In this document: one piece after another, positions 1 to 20,413 of the stretch
How the letters are laid out: each line of letters opens with the position of its first letter
Position numbering within the stretch: the stretch's first letter is position 1
Assembly (NCBI GenBank): GCA_030141605.1
Contig: JAQGDQ010000764.1
Span: forward strand, 36,249 to 100,248
Direction: 5' to 3'
Source of the DNA: Tubiluchus corallicola
Taxonomy: Eukaryota; Priapulida; Priapulimorpha; Priapulimorphida; Tubiluchidae
DNA: 64,000 nucleotides
The notes under the pieces: model-generated
Databases searched by the model: none
Seen by the model: the letters and a program-made list of their open reading frames with translations, nothing else
What the model was told of the DNA's origin: nothing
Position numbers and translations under genes: made by a program

Positions 1-690
1 GGCACAACGAAATACAATTAATAATATTATTGGCTTATTTTGGGGAAATTCTGCTGTTTTTCTCAGTACATCACAATTTTATTTTATTAACATCCACTAG
101 TGAATATCAGAAACACTTGCAAAACTGGAATGCACTGCTTCATTAATATACTAAATAAACCAGCAGTATTGTGATAACTTTGTCTCTTTAAAACAGTTTA
201 GAACACCTTTAAACAGTAAATATTCCTTTAAAACAGTTTTGCAGGCTGTGAAATCTGAAGATTTAATTTCTGTTTCTAATATAAGATTACAATGGATCAC
301 AATACACTTAAAATGCTTTAATTCAAAAATTTGCTTCTATAAATTAAGTATTTCCGTGAAATGAATTCTGAAATGGAACCAAAACAAAATGATCATGCTT
401 GATAGGGAGATTGATAGATAGATGGGGCAAAATTTCAGAGATCAACTAAATCAACTAGACTTTTGGAAACTTCATTAAAAAGCATCACATAGAAGTAAAG
501 AGTTCAGAAGGTTCACTAACTGTTTGTACTCTGTATAATTTCCTGAGACCCATCAAACATAGTTACTGTTGACCCTAACAAGCTCATTCTCTCAAAACAC
601 AGCTGATTTTACTGTTGAAACGACCAAAATGCATTGTACCATCTTCCCCTCTCTCTCTCTCTGCATGCGAGGGCTGGAAGAGTGATACAC

Positions 691-700
691 AGAGAGAGAA

Positions 701-786
<86 letters not shown>

Positions 787-810
787 GAGAGAGAGAGAAA
801 GAGAGAGAGG

Positions 811-896
<86 letters not shown>

Positions 897-914
897 GAGA
901 GGAGAGAGAGAGAG

Positions 915-950
<36 letters not shown>

Positions 951-958
951 AGGGGGAG

Positions 959-1015
<57 letters not shown>
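691..1015. repeat. (GA)n microsatellite
   Basis: A run of about 325 bases of GA dinucleotides with scattered interruptions (GGA, GAAA, GACA). It gives long Arg-Glu or Ser-Leu open frames on both strands, which are artefacts of the repeat and not genes. The flanks (1-690 and 1016-1719) are AT-rich and show no exon I can support; they probably lie in or beyond introns of the MICU1-like gene. Confidence 0.97.
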
Positions 1016-1017
<2 letters not shown>

Positions 1018-1719
1018 TTATGAAGAAAATTGTTCCTAAGAACTTTAAAGAAATCTGCCCCCAGTTTCTAACACAAAAAAGATATAGTTTTGCAAGAAAA
1101 AAGAAATTAATCATAGTTTAAAGTGTAAAATTTTATATATGCATGCCAGCATAGTATGATATAAAAGATATACACATTCATGCCCTTCTAAAATATATGA
1201 TTTTTAAAGTGGATTCTTAAAAGCCAATGTTCAAACCCACCTAAACTTGGACCAGTAAATTTCTGTTTATTTTTAGAGTAAGAAAATAGACATCTTAGTT
1301 TTTTACTTTCTCTGTTTGAATGCCTGATGGCTTGTTGGACGTGACAACTCATAAAAATGCCACTGCGGTACAACTTGACATTGTAACTTTTAGTTTTAAT
1401 TTACAAGTCACCGAAACACAGTAGACTAGTTAGTAATTTGTTTCTGGATATAAGTAATCACCTACTTTGCAGATACATAAAACTGTCGTATGTAATGTTT
1501 ACGTTTCGAAGATAATTATCATTTAAGAAAACAAATTTCAACGTAATTAAGTCAATTCCATGCTGCATCCCACAAAACTGAAACTCTGACCATTGTTAGT
1601 ATCACAGACAAACCAAACAACAGTAGCAAACTGACAAATGGTACAATATTATCGTGGAAGAATTTGTAAAATTCAAACAAAAATTGCTCTAACAAACTTT
1701 TACAATTTACCTGACTTAC

Positions 1720-1743
1720 CCTGGGTAAAAGAGGTTCTTCTCC
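1720..1743 (-). CDS. Possible 24-nt microexon of the MICU1-like gene
   Basis: On the minus strand a good acceptor (TTGGTCTTTAG) and a good donor (GTAAGT) flank exactly 24 nt. The preceding supported exon (4688-4725) ends in phase 0, and in that phase the segment reads GEEPLLPR with no stop. It would fall where vertebrate MICU1 is known to accept a muscle-specific microexon, after the FDGK segment. No conserved residue anchors it and the next constitutive exon is not in the window, so this is a splice-site-based guess. Confidence 0.3.
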
Positions 1744-2278
1744 CTAAAGACCAAAACCATTATTTGACATTACATTAGTAACATCAGTAAAAATGTAAAA
1801 CTAAATACAGTAGTCACAATGAATTAAGTAACTCACAAAGAAAAAAACTAGTGTAAAATGAAATCCCACAAGTGTCAGCCTAGTTGCATGCACACAGAAA
1901 ACCAGACACAAGAACATATCAAGTTAAGGCATATGCACAGTGGCATGTTACAGTCCACACCATACAATGATCTACCACATTTAACATGGCAGTACAGTGT
2001 ATTCTCGATTATCTGTCTGAGCCGACAATCTGTCAACAATCCGTGCAATCTCATATGCCTCGTTAAATTTCTATTGCAGTAATTAGATTGCCTGTCTAGC
2101 TTTTGTATGAAATAAAAATTAAAAATATTAGTTATAGCAATTTAGCATTTTGTTGTTGTGGTTCGGTGCATTATGGTTTAAGCTTGCTACAAGCTTGAGC
2201 ATTGCCATTTTCATTTCTTTCAAACATTTCGGCTGCAATATTGCAAAACTAAAGAACACAATTTGTTTTTCTAGTGCA

Positions 2279-2420
2279 AAATGATAACAAGTTCTGTTAA
2301 ATGATAATATGTTATGTTAAATGATAATAAGTTATATTAAATGAAAATAAGTTATGTTAAATGATAATATGTTATGTTAAATGATAATATGTTATGTTAA
2401 ATGATAGTATGTTATGTTTC
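2279..2420. repeat. 20-bp tandem repeat, about 7 copies
   Basis: The unit ATGATAATATGTTATGTTAA is repeated about seven times with few changes. It is AT-rich and lies in the probable MICU1 intron. The rest of 1744-4110 shows no exon on either strand that I can support. Confidence 0.9.
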
Positions 2421-4110
2421 CTGTCACACAATTTCAGACAAAAATAGAAAATGCAGGAAAGCAAAGTGTATTAAACAAAAAAGATAATTTATGAGATCTA
2501 TAATTAAGAACTGCAATGCTGTTTTTACCAACTTTCATTATGCACAGGTTACATCATTTCTATTTTGGTCCCAAAAATTTTCTGCTGATTCTATGTTTAA
2601 ATGCCTACTAATCATTTTTTACTTCAAAGTCACAGAGGCAGCTCAGATGTCTCTGCTTGTCTCCTTTTTAAGAGTGAATGTGAGTGTAAGTGTGCCGCTG
2701 TCTGCCGAACCTTTTTTTTTATACAAGGCAGCTACCACACCTCACAAAACTAGGAAGTTCATAAAAAAAAACTAGATAAAATAAGTTTAAATAAAGAAAC
2801 ATTATGAGTTGGGATATTCTGACAGAAAAGAAACTTGATTATAAAACTGAGATATATATAAGATTGTAGGAAAAACCCTACAACAATTTAATAAAAGATC
2901 TATATATACGTACCAGCTTTGAAAGCAAAATTTGTGTAAACAAGTTTAAAATCATTTAACTGTTAGAATCATAGAAAAATTAGAGTTAGCCAAGTACATT
3001 TTTTCCAGCGCAGCCACTAGTTTCAATCACAAAAGAAAAGTATGCAGTTTAAGAATATGTCGGTCCACGGCTCTTAAGCATGTGACAACTGACAACATAC
3101 ACTATGTGAGGGACAGTACAGCATGTTATCTCAGACATGTGTGCATGGCAGCATGCATACAACAGCCTGGTTGCTAGGGTTGCGAGCCCACAGTGCTGGA
3201 CCTATGAAGCAGACAATTCGGTGACGTACTCAGTTTCCGTACACGTGTAAAGGATGAATTAGAGAAACCAGACTCGTATTGAATATTATCGAGCGAAAAT
3301 AGGGGGTGCTGCAGTTACACAGTGTCTATCAAACCCTCAAAATTCGTTGTAGAAACCAGGCATGTCTTGTACAGCCTGCAGTTTAAATTCTATGATTTAA
3401 AGAACTCAAAAAACCCTCCGGCACATTTTGCAGACTGGGACAAGCTTGTTCGTTGAACACCGACCAATGTCATTTTTTTATCATCTTAACATTCCCTCAA
3501 CCTATCAGGATTGCTCCAGTGTGTTTGGTGGGTTTGAGGTCCCGTAAATTTCCAGGGCATTCAATTCGATCCAAAACATTAGACGCAACTCACTGCTCCA
3601 ATCATACCCTCAAGATTACTAGCTGTTGTGAGATACGCAAAGTTGTCACACTAAATTTTGAGATATGACAAATTAGCAATTGCTTCAGCAACACTTTGGT
3701 GCAATAAATTACTGGTACTGGTGGTTTTTATATGCCCCTGGAAGAAAGTTATGTACTGCCTTGTTTGCAGCTGCATACTGTCTGATACAAGATGTCTGAT
3801 AAGGTCTGATTTCGAAATTCTACCACGTTCCATGATTCTTACAAAAAGACAGCACAGAGAGAAAAATCTTTCTCTCTTTTTTGATATACATATAGTACAT
3901 TTCATACGACTTTTGATATGCCAGCACACCCTTAAGACTACTCTAGTCACATGTGACTTGAAAGCATGTACTTAGTATGTATAAAAAAGTATATAAAATG
4001 TACAAAAAGGCAATGTGTTTTTAATATTAACTAATGTGAAACATGCATGTACTATAGTGAAATGTTTATTATTGTTTTGATCAGCCCTGTTGGCCATATA
4101 TCAATAAAAT

Positions 4111-4111
4111 A

Positions 4112-4167
<56 letters not shown>

Positions 4168-4203
4168 TCTATCTATTTGTCTATCTGTCTATCTGTCTAT
4201 CTG

Positions 4204-4270
<67 letters not shown>

Positions 4271-4271
4271 G

Positions 4272-4308
<37 letters not shown>
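4111..4308. repeat. (CTGT)n/(CTAT)n microsatellite
   Basis: About 200 bases of CTGT turning into CTAT tetranucleotides. Immediately 5' is a short segment ending in CAATAAAATAT, which resembles the 3' terminus of a retroposon whose tail seeded the microsatellite. The open frame through it is a repeat artefact. Confidence 0.93.
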
Positions 4309-4687
4309 GTATCTCTATTGCCTGCACAGGCTTCAGTCGGAATTCAACACAGATGATCATGAGTACACTGTAGACACTAGTGCATATTACACAACATGTA
4401 TTGAAATACTCATATGCTACAAGAGACAGCTGTTAGCCTGCTAGCATACGATAACAGTTAACGGCAGGGTGATATAAAATCATTATTATTATTACAGCAC
4501 GCTTATGTTTGCTAATGAAAATAAATATGGAAATACTACTGTAACACAAAATTTGTCCAGTCTGTAACACAACAAAGCAACAACTATTTAGCAGTTCAGA
4601 TGAATAACAAAATACATGTACAAGACATCACTTGTGTATCATAAGATTTGTATGTGGGTAGCTAAAAATAAACAATCTGTAACTTAC

Positions 4688-5619
4688 ACGAGGATCGAAT
4701 GTTTTAAACTGATCCAAACCAAGACCTATCAAAAAAAAACATTTTCGCATGAATGCAAATTTTTTCAAAGTAATACTAAAAAAGCTTTTTATTCAAATTT
4801 TTCTGAAACTGCTACAGTATTTTTCATGTCTTACCCTCGGGCTGCTTCATTCCGGGAGTTATGGAGCGCAGAAAATCATCAGGTGTCATGAAGATGTCCG
4901 AGTCACCACCTGATGTATAAACTTTCAAAGTAGCAAATAGCCGGAAAATTTTGTCAGGTGTGGAATATGCCCGTATCCTATTTTCATATTCTATTATCTA
5001 TAATGATGCAATTGCACAATATAGTAATGATAACATGTTACTAAATACAGATGCATAGTTTGAAGTACAATTGACATGTGAAAACTGCGATAAGGCACAT
5101 TAATGTATTGATTTACGAAAGCCTTGCAACACATTCAATGGTATCCGTACACAACATTTGTAACACATTCAGTGGTATCCGTACACAACATTTGCAACAC
5201 AATCAGTGGTATCCGTACACAACATTTGCAACACAATCAGTGGTATTTGTATAGAACCTTTTAAATCATTCAGTGACTGGTTAAATCACTGCAATGTGAT
5301 TTATTTTCCATATATATATATATAAAAGTTTGTGCTCGTACAGTAGCAGGAAAGAGTCATAGATCTTATAAGACCTATTTTGAATGGTGCGATCCTGAAG
5401 GAGATAAAGAGCTTTCATACTTTTCTATCACGAAACCCTGGTTTCTTGCGTTTCTTTTTTGCAGGTACCACTGCGCCCTCTTCGGCTTCCACTGCTTGTT
5501 CGGCATCAACAGGCTCGAGTTGCTTTGCATCAACTTTAAATTTGGCTTTGAGATAATCTTTCAACTCATCATACAGCTCTCCAAGACTGAAAATAATACT
5601 CCATTGGACAAGTGCGAAC

Positions 5620-5681
<62 letters not shown>

Positions 5682-8044
5682 CTTTATTAAATTCGGCTTT
5701 TTGGATCAACAATATAATTAAGCTCCAAAAAGTCTGTTGGCCGACTGTAAATAATAAACTACAACAACATAACAGAGGCTATTATTACCCCACTTTTACC
5801 CTAAATACCACGTGCCAGCAGGGCAACAGCAGCTACCATTTTTCAAGCTTTTTTTATGACCCAGCCACTGTATCAAACTCATGGTCTGCCAGACGAAAAG
5901 TGAAAGCATTACCACTAGACTAAACCGTCTGGTAAAATCAGAATGTAAAGATCCGCAGCTCATAGCTCATAGTTTAATTTTGTTCTAGCACAAAGGTTAA
6001 AAAGTATTAAATATGGTATTCAAAAAGTAGCGAAGCTGCCTGAGGTAATTTATGATGAGCACCAATCCTGCTAATTCAGTAGATTTGTCAGGGGAGGAAA
6101 GTAAATTTTCTTGTAAAGTTGAAAAACTAACTCCAAGATAAACAGGAGAGCTGGGCAGCAGTATTTCGCATTTACCTGCTAAACGACTTTGTGATACTAG
6201 AATCCAAAATTGCACGAAAGATGTATCAAAAACAATGTCTTCGTTAGTTCTCATTTACGAAAAAAAATCCCCTATTTTTGTCGAGAATTTAAATTCCGCT
6301 TTATTCATATGGTCTTCAATACAGTTCAAGCCTTTAACTAGGTCAATTTCTAGAGAAAGATATGTATAGTTTATGGTACGACTTCTTCCTGTATACAATA
6401 AAGAATATAGCTTACAAATGTCTATATCTAAAGATAATTTTCTTTCTATGTATTGGATCTAAAACTTTGTAACAAATGGTTCCGAAACCCGGGATTGAAC
6501 CAAGGACCTTTAGATTGTTCTTGTTCCTAAAGTAATGATGGTTGTCCCGAAAGCCGGGATTGAACCAAGGACCTTTAAACTGTTCTTGTTCCTAAAGTAA
6601 TAATGGTTGTTCATTATGAACTTGCCAATAAAGATTATTAAGTCAAACAACATAAATTTATCATTAACAAAGCAAATAGTCTCTGTATTTATCCCAATAA
6701 TCTTTAAAGCACAAAAAAATGCTCTCCATAAATAAAGCTAAAAAATTGGTCTTAAAATTTTGTATCACTAGCATACAAACTTATTGTGCACAGAGCTTGC
6801 ATTAGTAGCATCACTGTGTAAAAATTGTTAATTTAAATCACTTGGGAATAAGTTTAGGTAACACTGCATAAAGTTTGAAAAAATAATCAACACATTCGCC
6901 GCACATTCTTCGCTAACTAAGCAAAAGTTTAAAATATTTTATATTGTCAATAACATCAATAATGTTTTTTTGTAAGTGAGTCATGCACAGGATGAGCCCA
7001 AATATCTTAAATTATTAAGATTTTTTTCTAATTGCATAAGTTTTTCAAATAGCTACGCATAATACGAAGTAGTATAACTGTATGAAAAGTTTTTTGGAAC
7101 GTACTTTAAAATTTCTCTTTCTTACCCCTTAAATACTCTATGTTTATAAGTAAAAAACTACATAAACAAAGTAAGCTACCAAGCATCAGAATGTAGTACA
7201 AGGAGAATATATATGCCAGAAATTTTTTTCGTTAAGTCACTATTGTTAAAATTTACAAAACTATCATGAAGCCACGACGTAGTCAATTCCATACGACATA
7301 GTTATATCCTGTGTTTTCAAAATTTACGTCGCGCTTAAAACTTCAATTTTCTTCATTATTAAAGTCTTAACAGCTTTCAAGAGAGAGAGTTTTAGAGAGT
7401 TTTATTCATTTTCCACATTGCATCATTACAATTAGCATTAAAATACAGATAATTTTCCATTTGAGTAAATATAAATAGGAATAAATGCAATATTATTAAG
7501 AAATTTCATAATGCGGGATATACATGTGCAAATTTCATTACAGAATAATTTTTTGATGCATACAGTTTGAGCCTAAAAGCATAGCTTGACAGGCCAAGTC
7601 AATATAGGCTATAACAACTTATTACAATACTTACTACTCATAATCCAATGTTGAAAGCAAAACCATGCTAGCAAGTATAGTGTAAAAAATTTTGCTGAAC
7701 AAACTGCCAACTGGTCTCTGATGTCCAAAGTCTTTGTAGCCTCGTTTGCTGTAATATTCATTGCCGACTCTAGTGAGTAGAAAAGACGTCTGTTTAAAAA
7801 CTCTATACCTGGCACCATAACTATAACTAGAATGAAAATGTGCAGGAAACAGTACAGGATTTAGAGAATGACAACGAAAGTAAGCACTTTTAAGGCATCC
7901 TCTCCTGTTAGCATCACCATTTGTACGATATCCACCACCAAAGTAATTTGCACAGCGAACTGAAAGCAGCCGAAGCTGTAACAATGAGCGTTGTTGCAAA
8001 TGTCCACCACAAAGCTTCACTCGCAGAATATGCATCTTTTGCAT
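4688..8044 (-). CDS. MICU1: MICU1-like mitochondrial calcium uptake regulator, 5' part
   Basis: Exons in transcript order (minus strand): 7635-8044, 5421-5586, 4835-4997, 4688-4725. All are flanked by AG/GT and join in phase 2, 0, 1, 0. They encode the first 259 residues; the EF-hand half lies left of the window. Recognition rests on the hallmark block [24 protein letters not shown] across exons 2-3, then [19 protein letters not shown] and LGLDQF, which match MICU1 better than MICU2 or MICU3. The N-terminus is Arg-rich and His-rich like a mitochondrial presequence, with a hydrophobic segment near residues 113-133 and a polybasic run KKKRKK at 180-185. In the family this protein gates the MCU uniporter from the intermembrane space. 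Start: ATG at 8044-8042, first in frame after an acceptor at 8066, so an upstream non-coding exon is likely. The stretch before FRDRK (about 190 residues) is roughly twice the human length. Confidence 0.9.
5127..5262. repeat. 34-bp tandem repeat, 4 copies
   Basis: A unit containing CAGTGGTATCCGTACACAAC recurs every 34 bp about four times, the last copy diverged. It lies in the MICU1-like intron between exons 4835-4997 and 5421-5586. Confidence 0.88.
5619..5935 (-). mobile_element. tRNA-derived SINE with (ATT)n tail
   Basis: On the minus strand the element begins with a tRNA-like head: an A-box-like TAGTCTAGTGGTAATGC and, about 35 nt later, a B-box-like GAGTTTGATAC. A unique body follows, and then a 3' end reading CCGAATTTAATAAAGAGT that runs into (ATT)n, seen on the plus strand as the (AAT)n run at about 5621-5682. 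Head, body and simple-repeat tail are the layout of a Pol III SINE. The tail ends about 33 bp upstream of the 3' splice site of MICU1-like exon 2. Confidence 0.75.
6480..6608. repeat. 65-bp tandem duplication with a tRNA T-arm-like segment
   Basis: Two copies, about 65 bp apart, each contain GGGATTGAACCAAGGACC. The reverse complement (GGTCCTTGGTTCAATCCC) looks like a tRNA T-arm/B-box. There is no A-box or cloverleaf, so this is at most a tRNA or SINE fragment. It lies in MICU1-like intron 1; the rest of 5940-7630 shows nothing else I can support. Confidence 0.6.
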
Positions 8045-8883
8045 TATCCTCGTGCTGATTTTGCACCTGGAAAGCAATTATTTTTAATGTAATTATTCAC
8101 TGTAGGCATAACTGCAATTTCATATTACTTTATTGCTCGTACTTTGAATCTTTCATAGATAAATTGCCGTTTAGAAACAAGGTCACACAGGGTTAGGAGC
8201 TGAAAACAATAACATCTGATTTTAAATTTTTTTTGTTGGCTTGTAAATATCTGTCACAAAAGTGGAACTCGGTCAGTTTTCACAAATTCAACTACAATGA
8301 CATCAAAACACTTTCCTTAGTAACATTTCAGTGTGATTTTCTAAAAATGAACATATTGGCAACATGTGACAGACCATGAGGAACAGACCTAGTAATACAA
8401 TTAACTAAGTTTATGTTGCCCAACTCAGCTGATACATTACTTAGCAATTTCATTATCAGTGTCACTTATGTCAACTTGCTAAATAATTTTTTGTTAGCTT
8501 AGCATTTTTCTCCATTCTGCAAACTAGCAAGATATTTTAAACTTCCACACGATTGCGGCAGAATTCCCATAGTCCTAAATTGAGAAACTGAGTGGCACTA
8601 TCACACACAGAGAGAGGTTATGGCACTAAAACATTGTTCATATTGATATAACACTGGACCTATATGAACTTTGGCGGGTTTTGCTGCCACTGCTTTCAAG
8701 ACGTTTCTAAAATTCCTGCCTTGAGCAAAAATGTACAAAATCGCCGAGGAGCTTATGCAAAAGATCTACTCTGAATAGGAAATAAGCATTATCCCTACCC
8801 TAATCATGACACCTGACTACTTTTACGAATGTCCTCCAGTCTCTTGCTGTAGTAGATACCTTGTATTGTAATCATCCATACAT

Positions 8884-9309
8884 TAGGGGTGAGCATTGAA
8901 CGTTCGAATCAAATTCGAACGCTTGAATTCGATTCGAACGAGTTTTTTTAGTTCGAACTCGATTCGAATCCAAAACTATAGATTCGAATAATTCAGCTCT
9001 TCAACGACACATGTTCCTGATCACTAAAACGATTGAAACATCATGCAATTAGCATAATTTAGCAGTGATTTCTGTGCACAATTTTAAACAAATTACAAGT
9101 CATTTTACTGCAGAACAAAATCTTGTGATACACATGATCTCTGTAAGACTAATTTTTACCGGTGGTTCGAAAACTTGTTCTAAAATCGTTCAATCTCAAT
9201 TCGAATTCGGTTCGAATTCGAAACACTGAAATTCGGTTCGATTCGAATTCGAAAGTCACAAATTCGGTTCGATTCGAATTCGCTTTCCGGTAGAGAATGC
9301 TCACCCCTA
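8884..9309. mobile_element. hAT-type MITE, copy 1
   Basis: A 426-bp element bounded by 14-bp terminal inverted repeats, TAGGGGTGAGCATT at the left and its complement at the right. It is flanked by a perfect 8-bp direct duplication CCATACAT (8876-8883 and 9310-9317). Both ends carry AT-rich TTCGAA-type palindromic sequence. The 8-bp duplication and TAGGGG termini are those of the hAT superfamily; no transposase is present. Confidence 0.92.
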
Positions 9310-10016
9310 CCATACATGTTTTGTTGATACCATGTAGGACCTATATCGTATATGTTTGCATCTAATTACTTTATATTATATTTTAATTTATAAGATTTTA
9401 TATAAAAGTCTCCTATTTTGGCACCTCTGAGGTACGACTGAAAGCAGAGCAAGCTTTTGCAAATATTCACAATGAATCCTCTGCAGAGACTCTTTATGTT
9501 CTGACACTGATAAATGTGTTGACGTACGACCAATCTCACAACCTGCTTATTGTTATGGTAAACAATGCACTGACGCAGTCAATCTCTTGCCAGTGTACTA
9601 ATTTTATTTCAAAAACGACTCAGAGCTTTGCAGAAATCTTAGAATATTACTTTGGTTGTGAAGAAAATCTTATACTTTATATAATACTATAGTTATACAC
9701 ATAATATTCATCAAGGCCTAATCAAGCAAGTAAAAGATCCTCGGCAGTTACCGATTACATTGTCGTAGGCTGTAGAGTATACAGTGATTAATCACAGTAC
9801 CTAACTCAATAGCACGTTATTATTTACATGCATGTTAATTTTTTAATCAACCATTTTGGGGCAAGCAGCATAATTATGCGATTTATCTTTGGGTATGATT
9901 ACAATAGCCAGAACCTTTGAATCACAATGTCACAGACATGGAGTCACAGATAAAAATTTTACAAGTACATTATTATCCATGGTCGCCACGTTAATTTTTC
10001 CTTGACGAATCATGAT

Positions 10017-10387
10017 TAGGGGTGAGCATTCTCTACCAGAAAGCGAATTTGAGTCGAACCGAATTTGTGACTTTCGAATTCGAACCGAATTCGAATTGAG
10101 ATTGAAAGACTTTCGAACTAGTTTTCGAACCACCAGTAAAAATTAGTCTTACAAAGACCATGCATGTCACTTGATTTTGTTCTAAAATAAAACAACAAGT
10201 AATTGGCATGAGATTGTGCACAGAAATCATAGCTAAATCACTCTAATTGCATGGTGTTTCAATCGTCTTAGTGATAAAGAACATATGTGATTGAAGTGCT
10301 GAATTATTCGAATCTATAGTTTTGGATTCAAAGCGAGTTCGAACTAAAAAAACTCGTTCGAACTCGAACGTTCAATGCTCACCCCTA
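10017..10387. mobile_element. hAT-type MITE, copy 2 (opposite orientation)
   Basis: A 371-bp element of the same family as the one at 8884-9309, inserted in the opposite orientation. It has the same 14-bp termini and its own perfect 8-bp duplication ATCATGAT (10009-10016 and 10388-10395). Distinct duplications show two independent insertions. The remaining intergenic sequence from 10400 to 11400 shows no gene. Confidence 0.92.
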
Positions 10388-11463
10388 ATCATGATCTAAC
10401 ACAGTTTTAGCTTGTGTGAAGGGAGTGTACAACCAAGAGATCGTTCATTTACGATTTGCTTGTAATATGCAGTCAGTGATTGTAGAGAATGCTATTTTGT
10501 AAAACGGGGCAACATGCACAAAAATAGCGGTAAGAAAATTTTTTCGTAGGGGGAGATAGCATTAGTGCTTTTACATTAAATATATTACTACAATAGGTCA
10601 CTGGTCATTGTTGCTATTAAGAGTATTAAATAAGAGGATTTGAAGATTAATAAAAGTGTCAAGCAGTAAAACTTCACCCCTTGAAGGTCTATCACCATAT
10701 TAAGGTTACCATTACTTTTACTTTCAGATAAACTGCAATAATCAAATAAATATGATGCCAGCAATTAAATTTATTGTAAAGAAGATCTTGCATCATGGAA
10801 TTCTCATTCGATGCAGGCTGCCATCAATGATAGAAAAGTTTTAGTTGAGCCTAGGAGAAGTTAATAGCAGAACTATTAATCCATATGGCTTGTATTATAT
10901 ATTAGTATTATATTAATTACATATATTAGTATTGGCTATCATATATCTATATATCCTTGTCTCTTGTGCAAAACCGTGTCACAGCAACTGTTGTTGAAGT
11001 ACTGTAAAAACCAATGAAAAATGTGGTCATCATATTCCCGTATTTGTCGGAAGTATACTTGTGTACATAGTAAAAAACTTAGGCTGCTGTCAAATGAGGT
11101 GAGAGACTTGAGTGGATCAAAAATTGTTGCTTGTTATTAGTATTATCTTTGGAAAGTAGAATAATACAAAATAATAACAAAGGCGACTTTTTTAAATGAT
11201 CCAAAATATATAAGCTAATGTAATATTTTTCAGCATCATGTTCAGCATGAATATGTGTCTTATGTAGTTAATTTGTGCAGTTTCATTTTTTGCAGCTTTC
11301 GGTATTACATGTACATTAAAAGTTTCACATTTTCTTTCAAACTTTATTAATAAATATGCTGAATCATAATTATGGTCTTCACTCTTCGATCTTCATTGCC
11401 TCTCTGCGCAAGAAGTAAGAGTCGGGACAATTGATCATGAAAATTATTCGAATAACTCCAGAA

Positions 11464-11509
11464 TTTCCCGCGGAATCGTGCGCCGCGGGATTGCGCGCAA
11501 CGGCGGGAA
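11464..11509 (+). promoter_or_regulatory. E2F-like motifs in the PCNA promoter
   Basis: TTTCCCGC (11464-11471) matches the E2F consensus, and GGCGGGAA (11502-11509) is a second site in the opposite orientation. They sit in a small GC-rich patch in otherwise AT-rich DNA, 120-165 bp upstream of the PCNA start codon. PCNA is an established E2F target in animals; binding here is inferred from sequence only. Confidence 0.65.
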
Positions 11510-11627
11510 GCTAAGAGTGTTTTTTGTTAGGAAAAGTTAAGAAGCGTGTTGATACTGGTGTTTCCTTCACCTTCCGTTACCATTTAAGTTTATTACTGTT
11601 TTTATTTCTTTAATACCTTTTATAACC

Positions 11628-19708
<8,081 letters not shown>

Positions 19709-19942
19709 CACCATGGAAAATGTTTTGATTAGCACAGGTACTGTACTCTACTAATGTAGCTGATATGTAAAGATGGAGTGCAAAGATGTTGCTCTTCGGC
19801 ATGGAACATGGGTAGTGACTGAGAGAATTCCACCTCTATATTTGTAAACATGCATACCAACGAGAAATACAAAATAAATGGTGTTTGGTGATGGCTGGTT
19901 TTATTCTCAATTTCTTCAAAGTTTATTCATAAATAAATATTA

Positions 19943-20413
19943 AGGCTGAGATGGTTAACCATTTAAATTCTAACCGACCGCTAACTGGTGTAACCGTTTA
20001 GAAAATCACTCTAACTGTTTAACCATTACTTAGCCAACTAATCTACATATATGTATTAATTAAAAACCTTGTATCTTTTTCGAGTTGGGGTATGCAGTTA
20101 GCAATATCCCACTTACGAAATATTGTACTATTTACAACATTGTTTCAATTAATCTGGTTGCCTAAGAAGCATCTAAACAGTAAATTGCAAAACGTTTTTC
20201 ATTCGCGTATGTTACGAGGATGCCGCCATGTTGGACATTCTCGTTGGCGCATGAACTGCACCGCTTACTCGTGCAAGGAATGAATGAATGTTTGGATGAC
20301 GTCATCGGGAACAGCTAACTGACCGCAATTAATAACGATTAAATGGTTATTAAGCCTAATAGTAGTTAAAAAAACCTAACCATCTAACCCTAATAAATAA
20401 CCATCTCAGCCCT
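19943..20413. mobile_element. MITE with CAGGGCTGAGATGG-type termini
   Basis: About 470 bp downstream of PCNA, bounded by AGGCTGAGATGGTTA and its complement TAACCATCTCAGCCCTG. Both arms contain AACCATTTAA/TTAAATGGTTA sequence, so the element could fold back. I could not find a convincing target duplication. Confidence 0.7.

Noticed and set aside
615-1121. Long Arg/Glu and Ser/Leu open frames on both strands
   Set aside because: They are translations of the (GA)n microsatellite; no start context, splice sites or non-repeat domain.
5997-6254. 85-codon minus-strand frame considered as a MICU1 exon
   Set aside because: Exon 7635-8044 joins 5421-5586 directly in phase (2 nt + 1 nt), and no acceptor or donor pair places this segment between them.
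6480-6608. A tRNA gene
   Set aside because: Only a T-arm-like segment exists, duplicated in tandem; no A-box, anticodon arm or acceptor stem.
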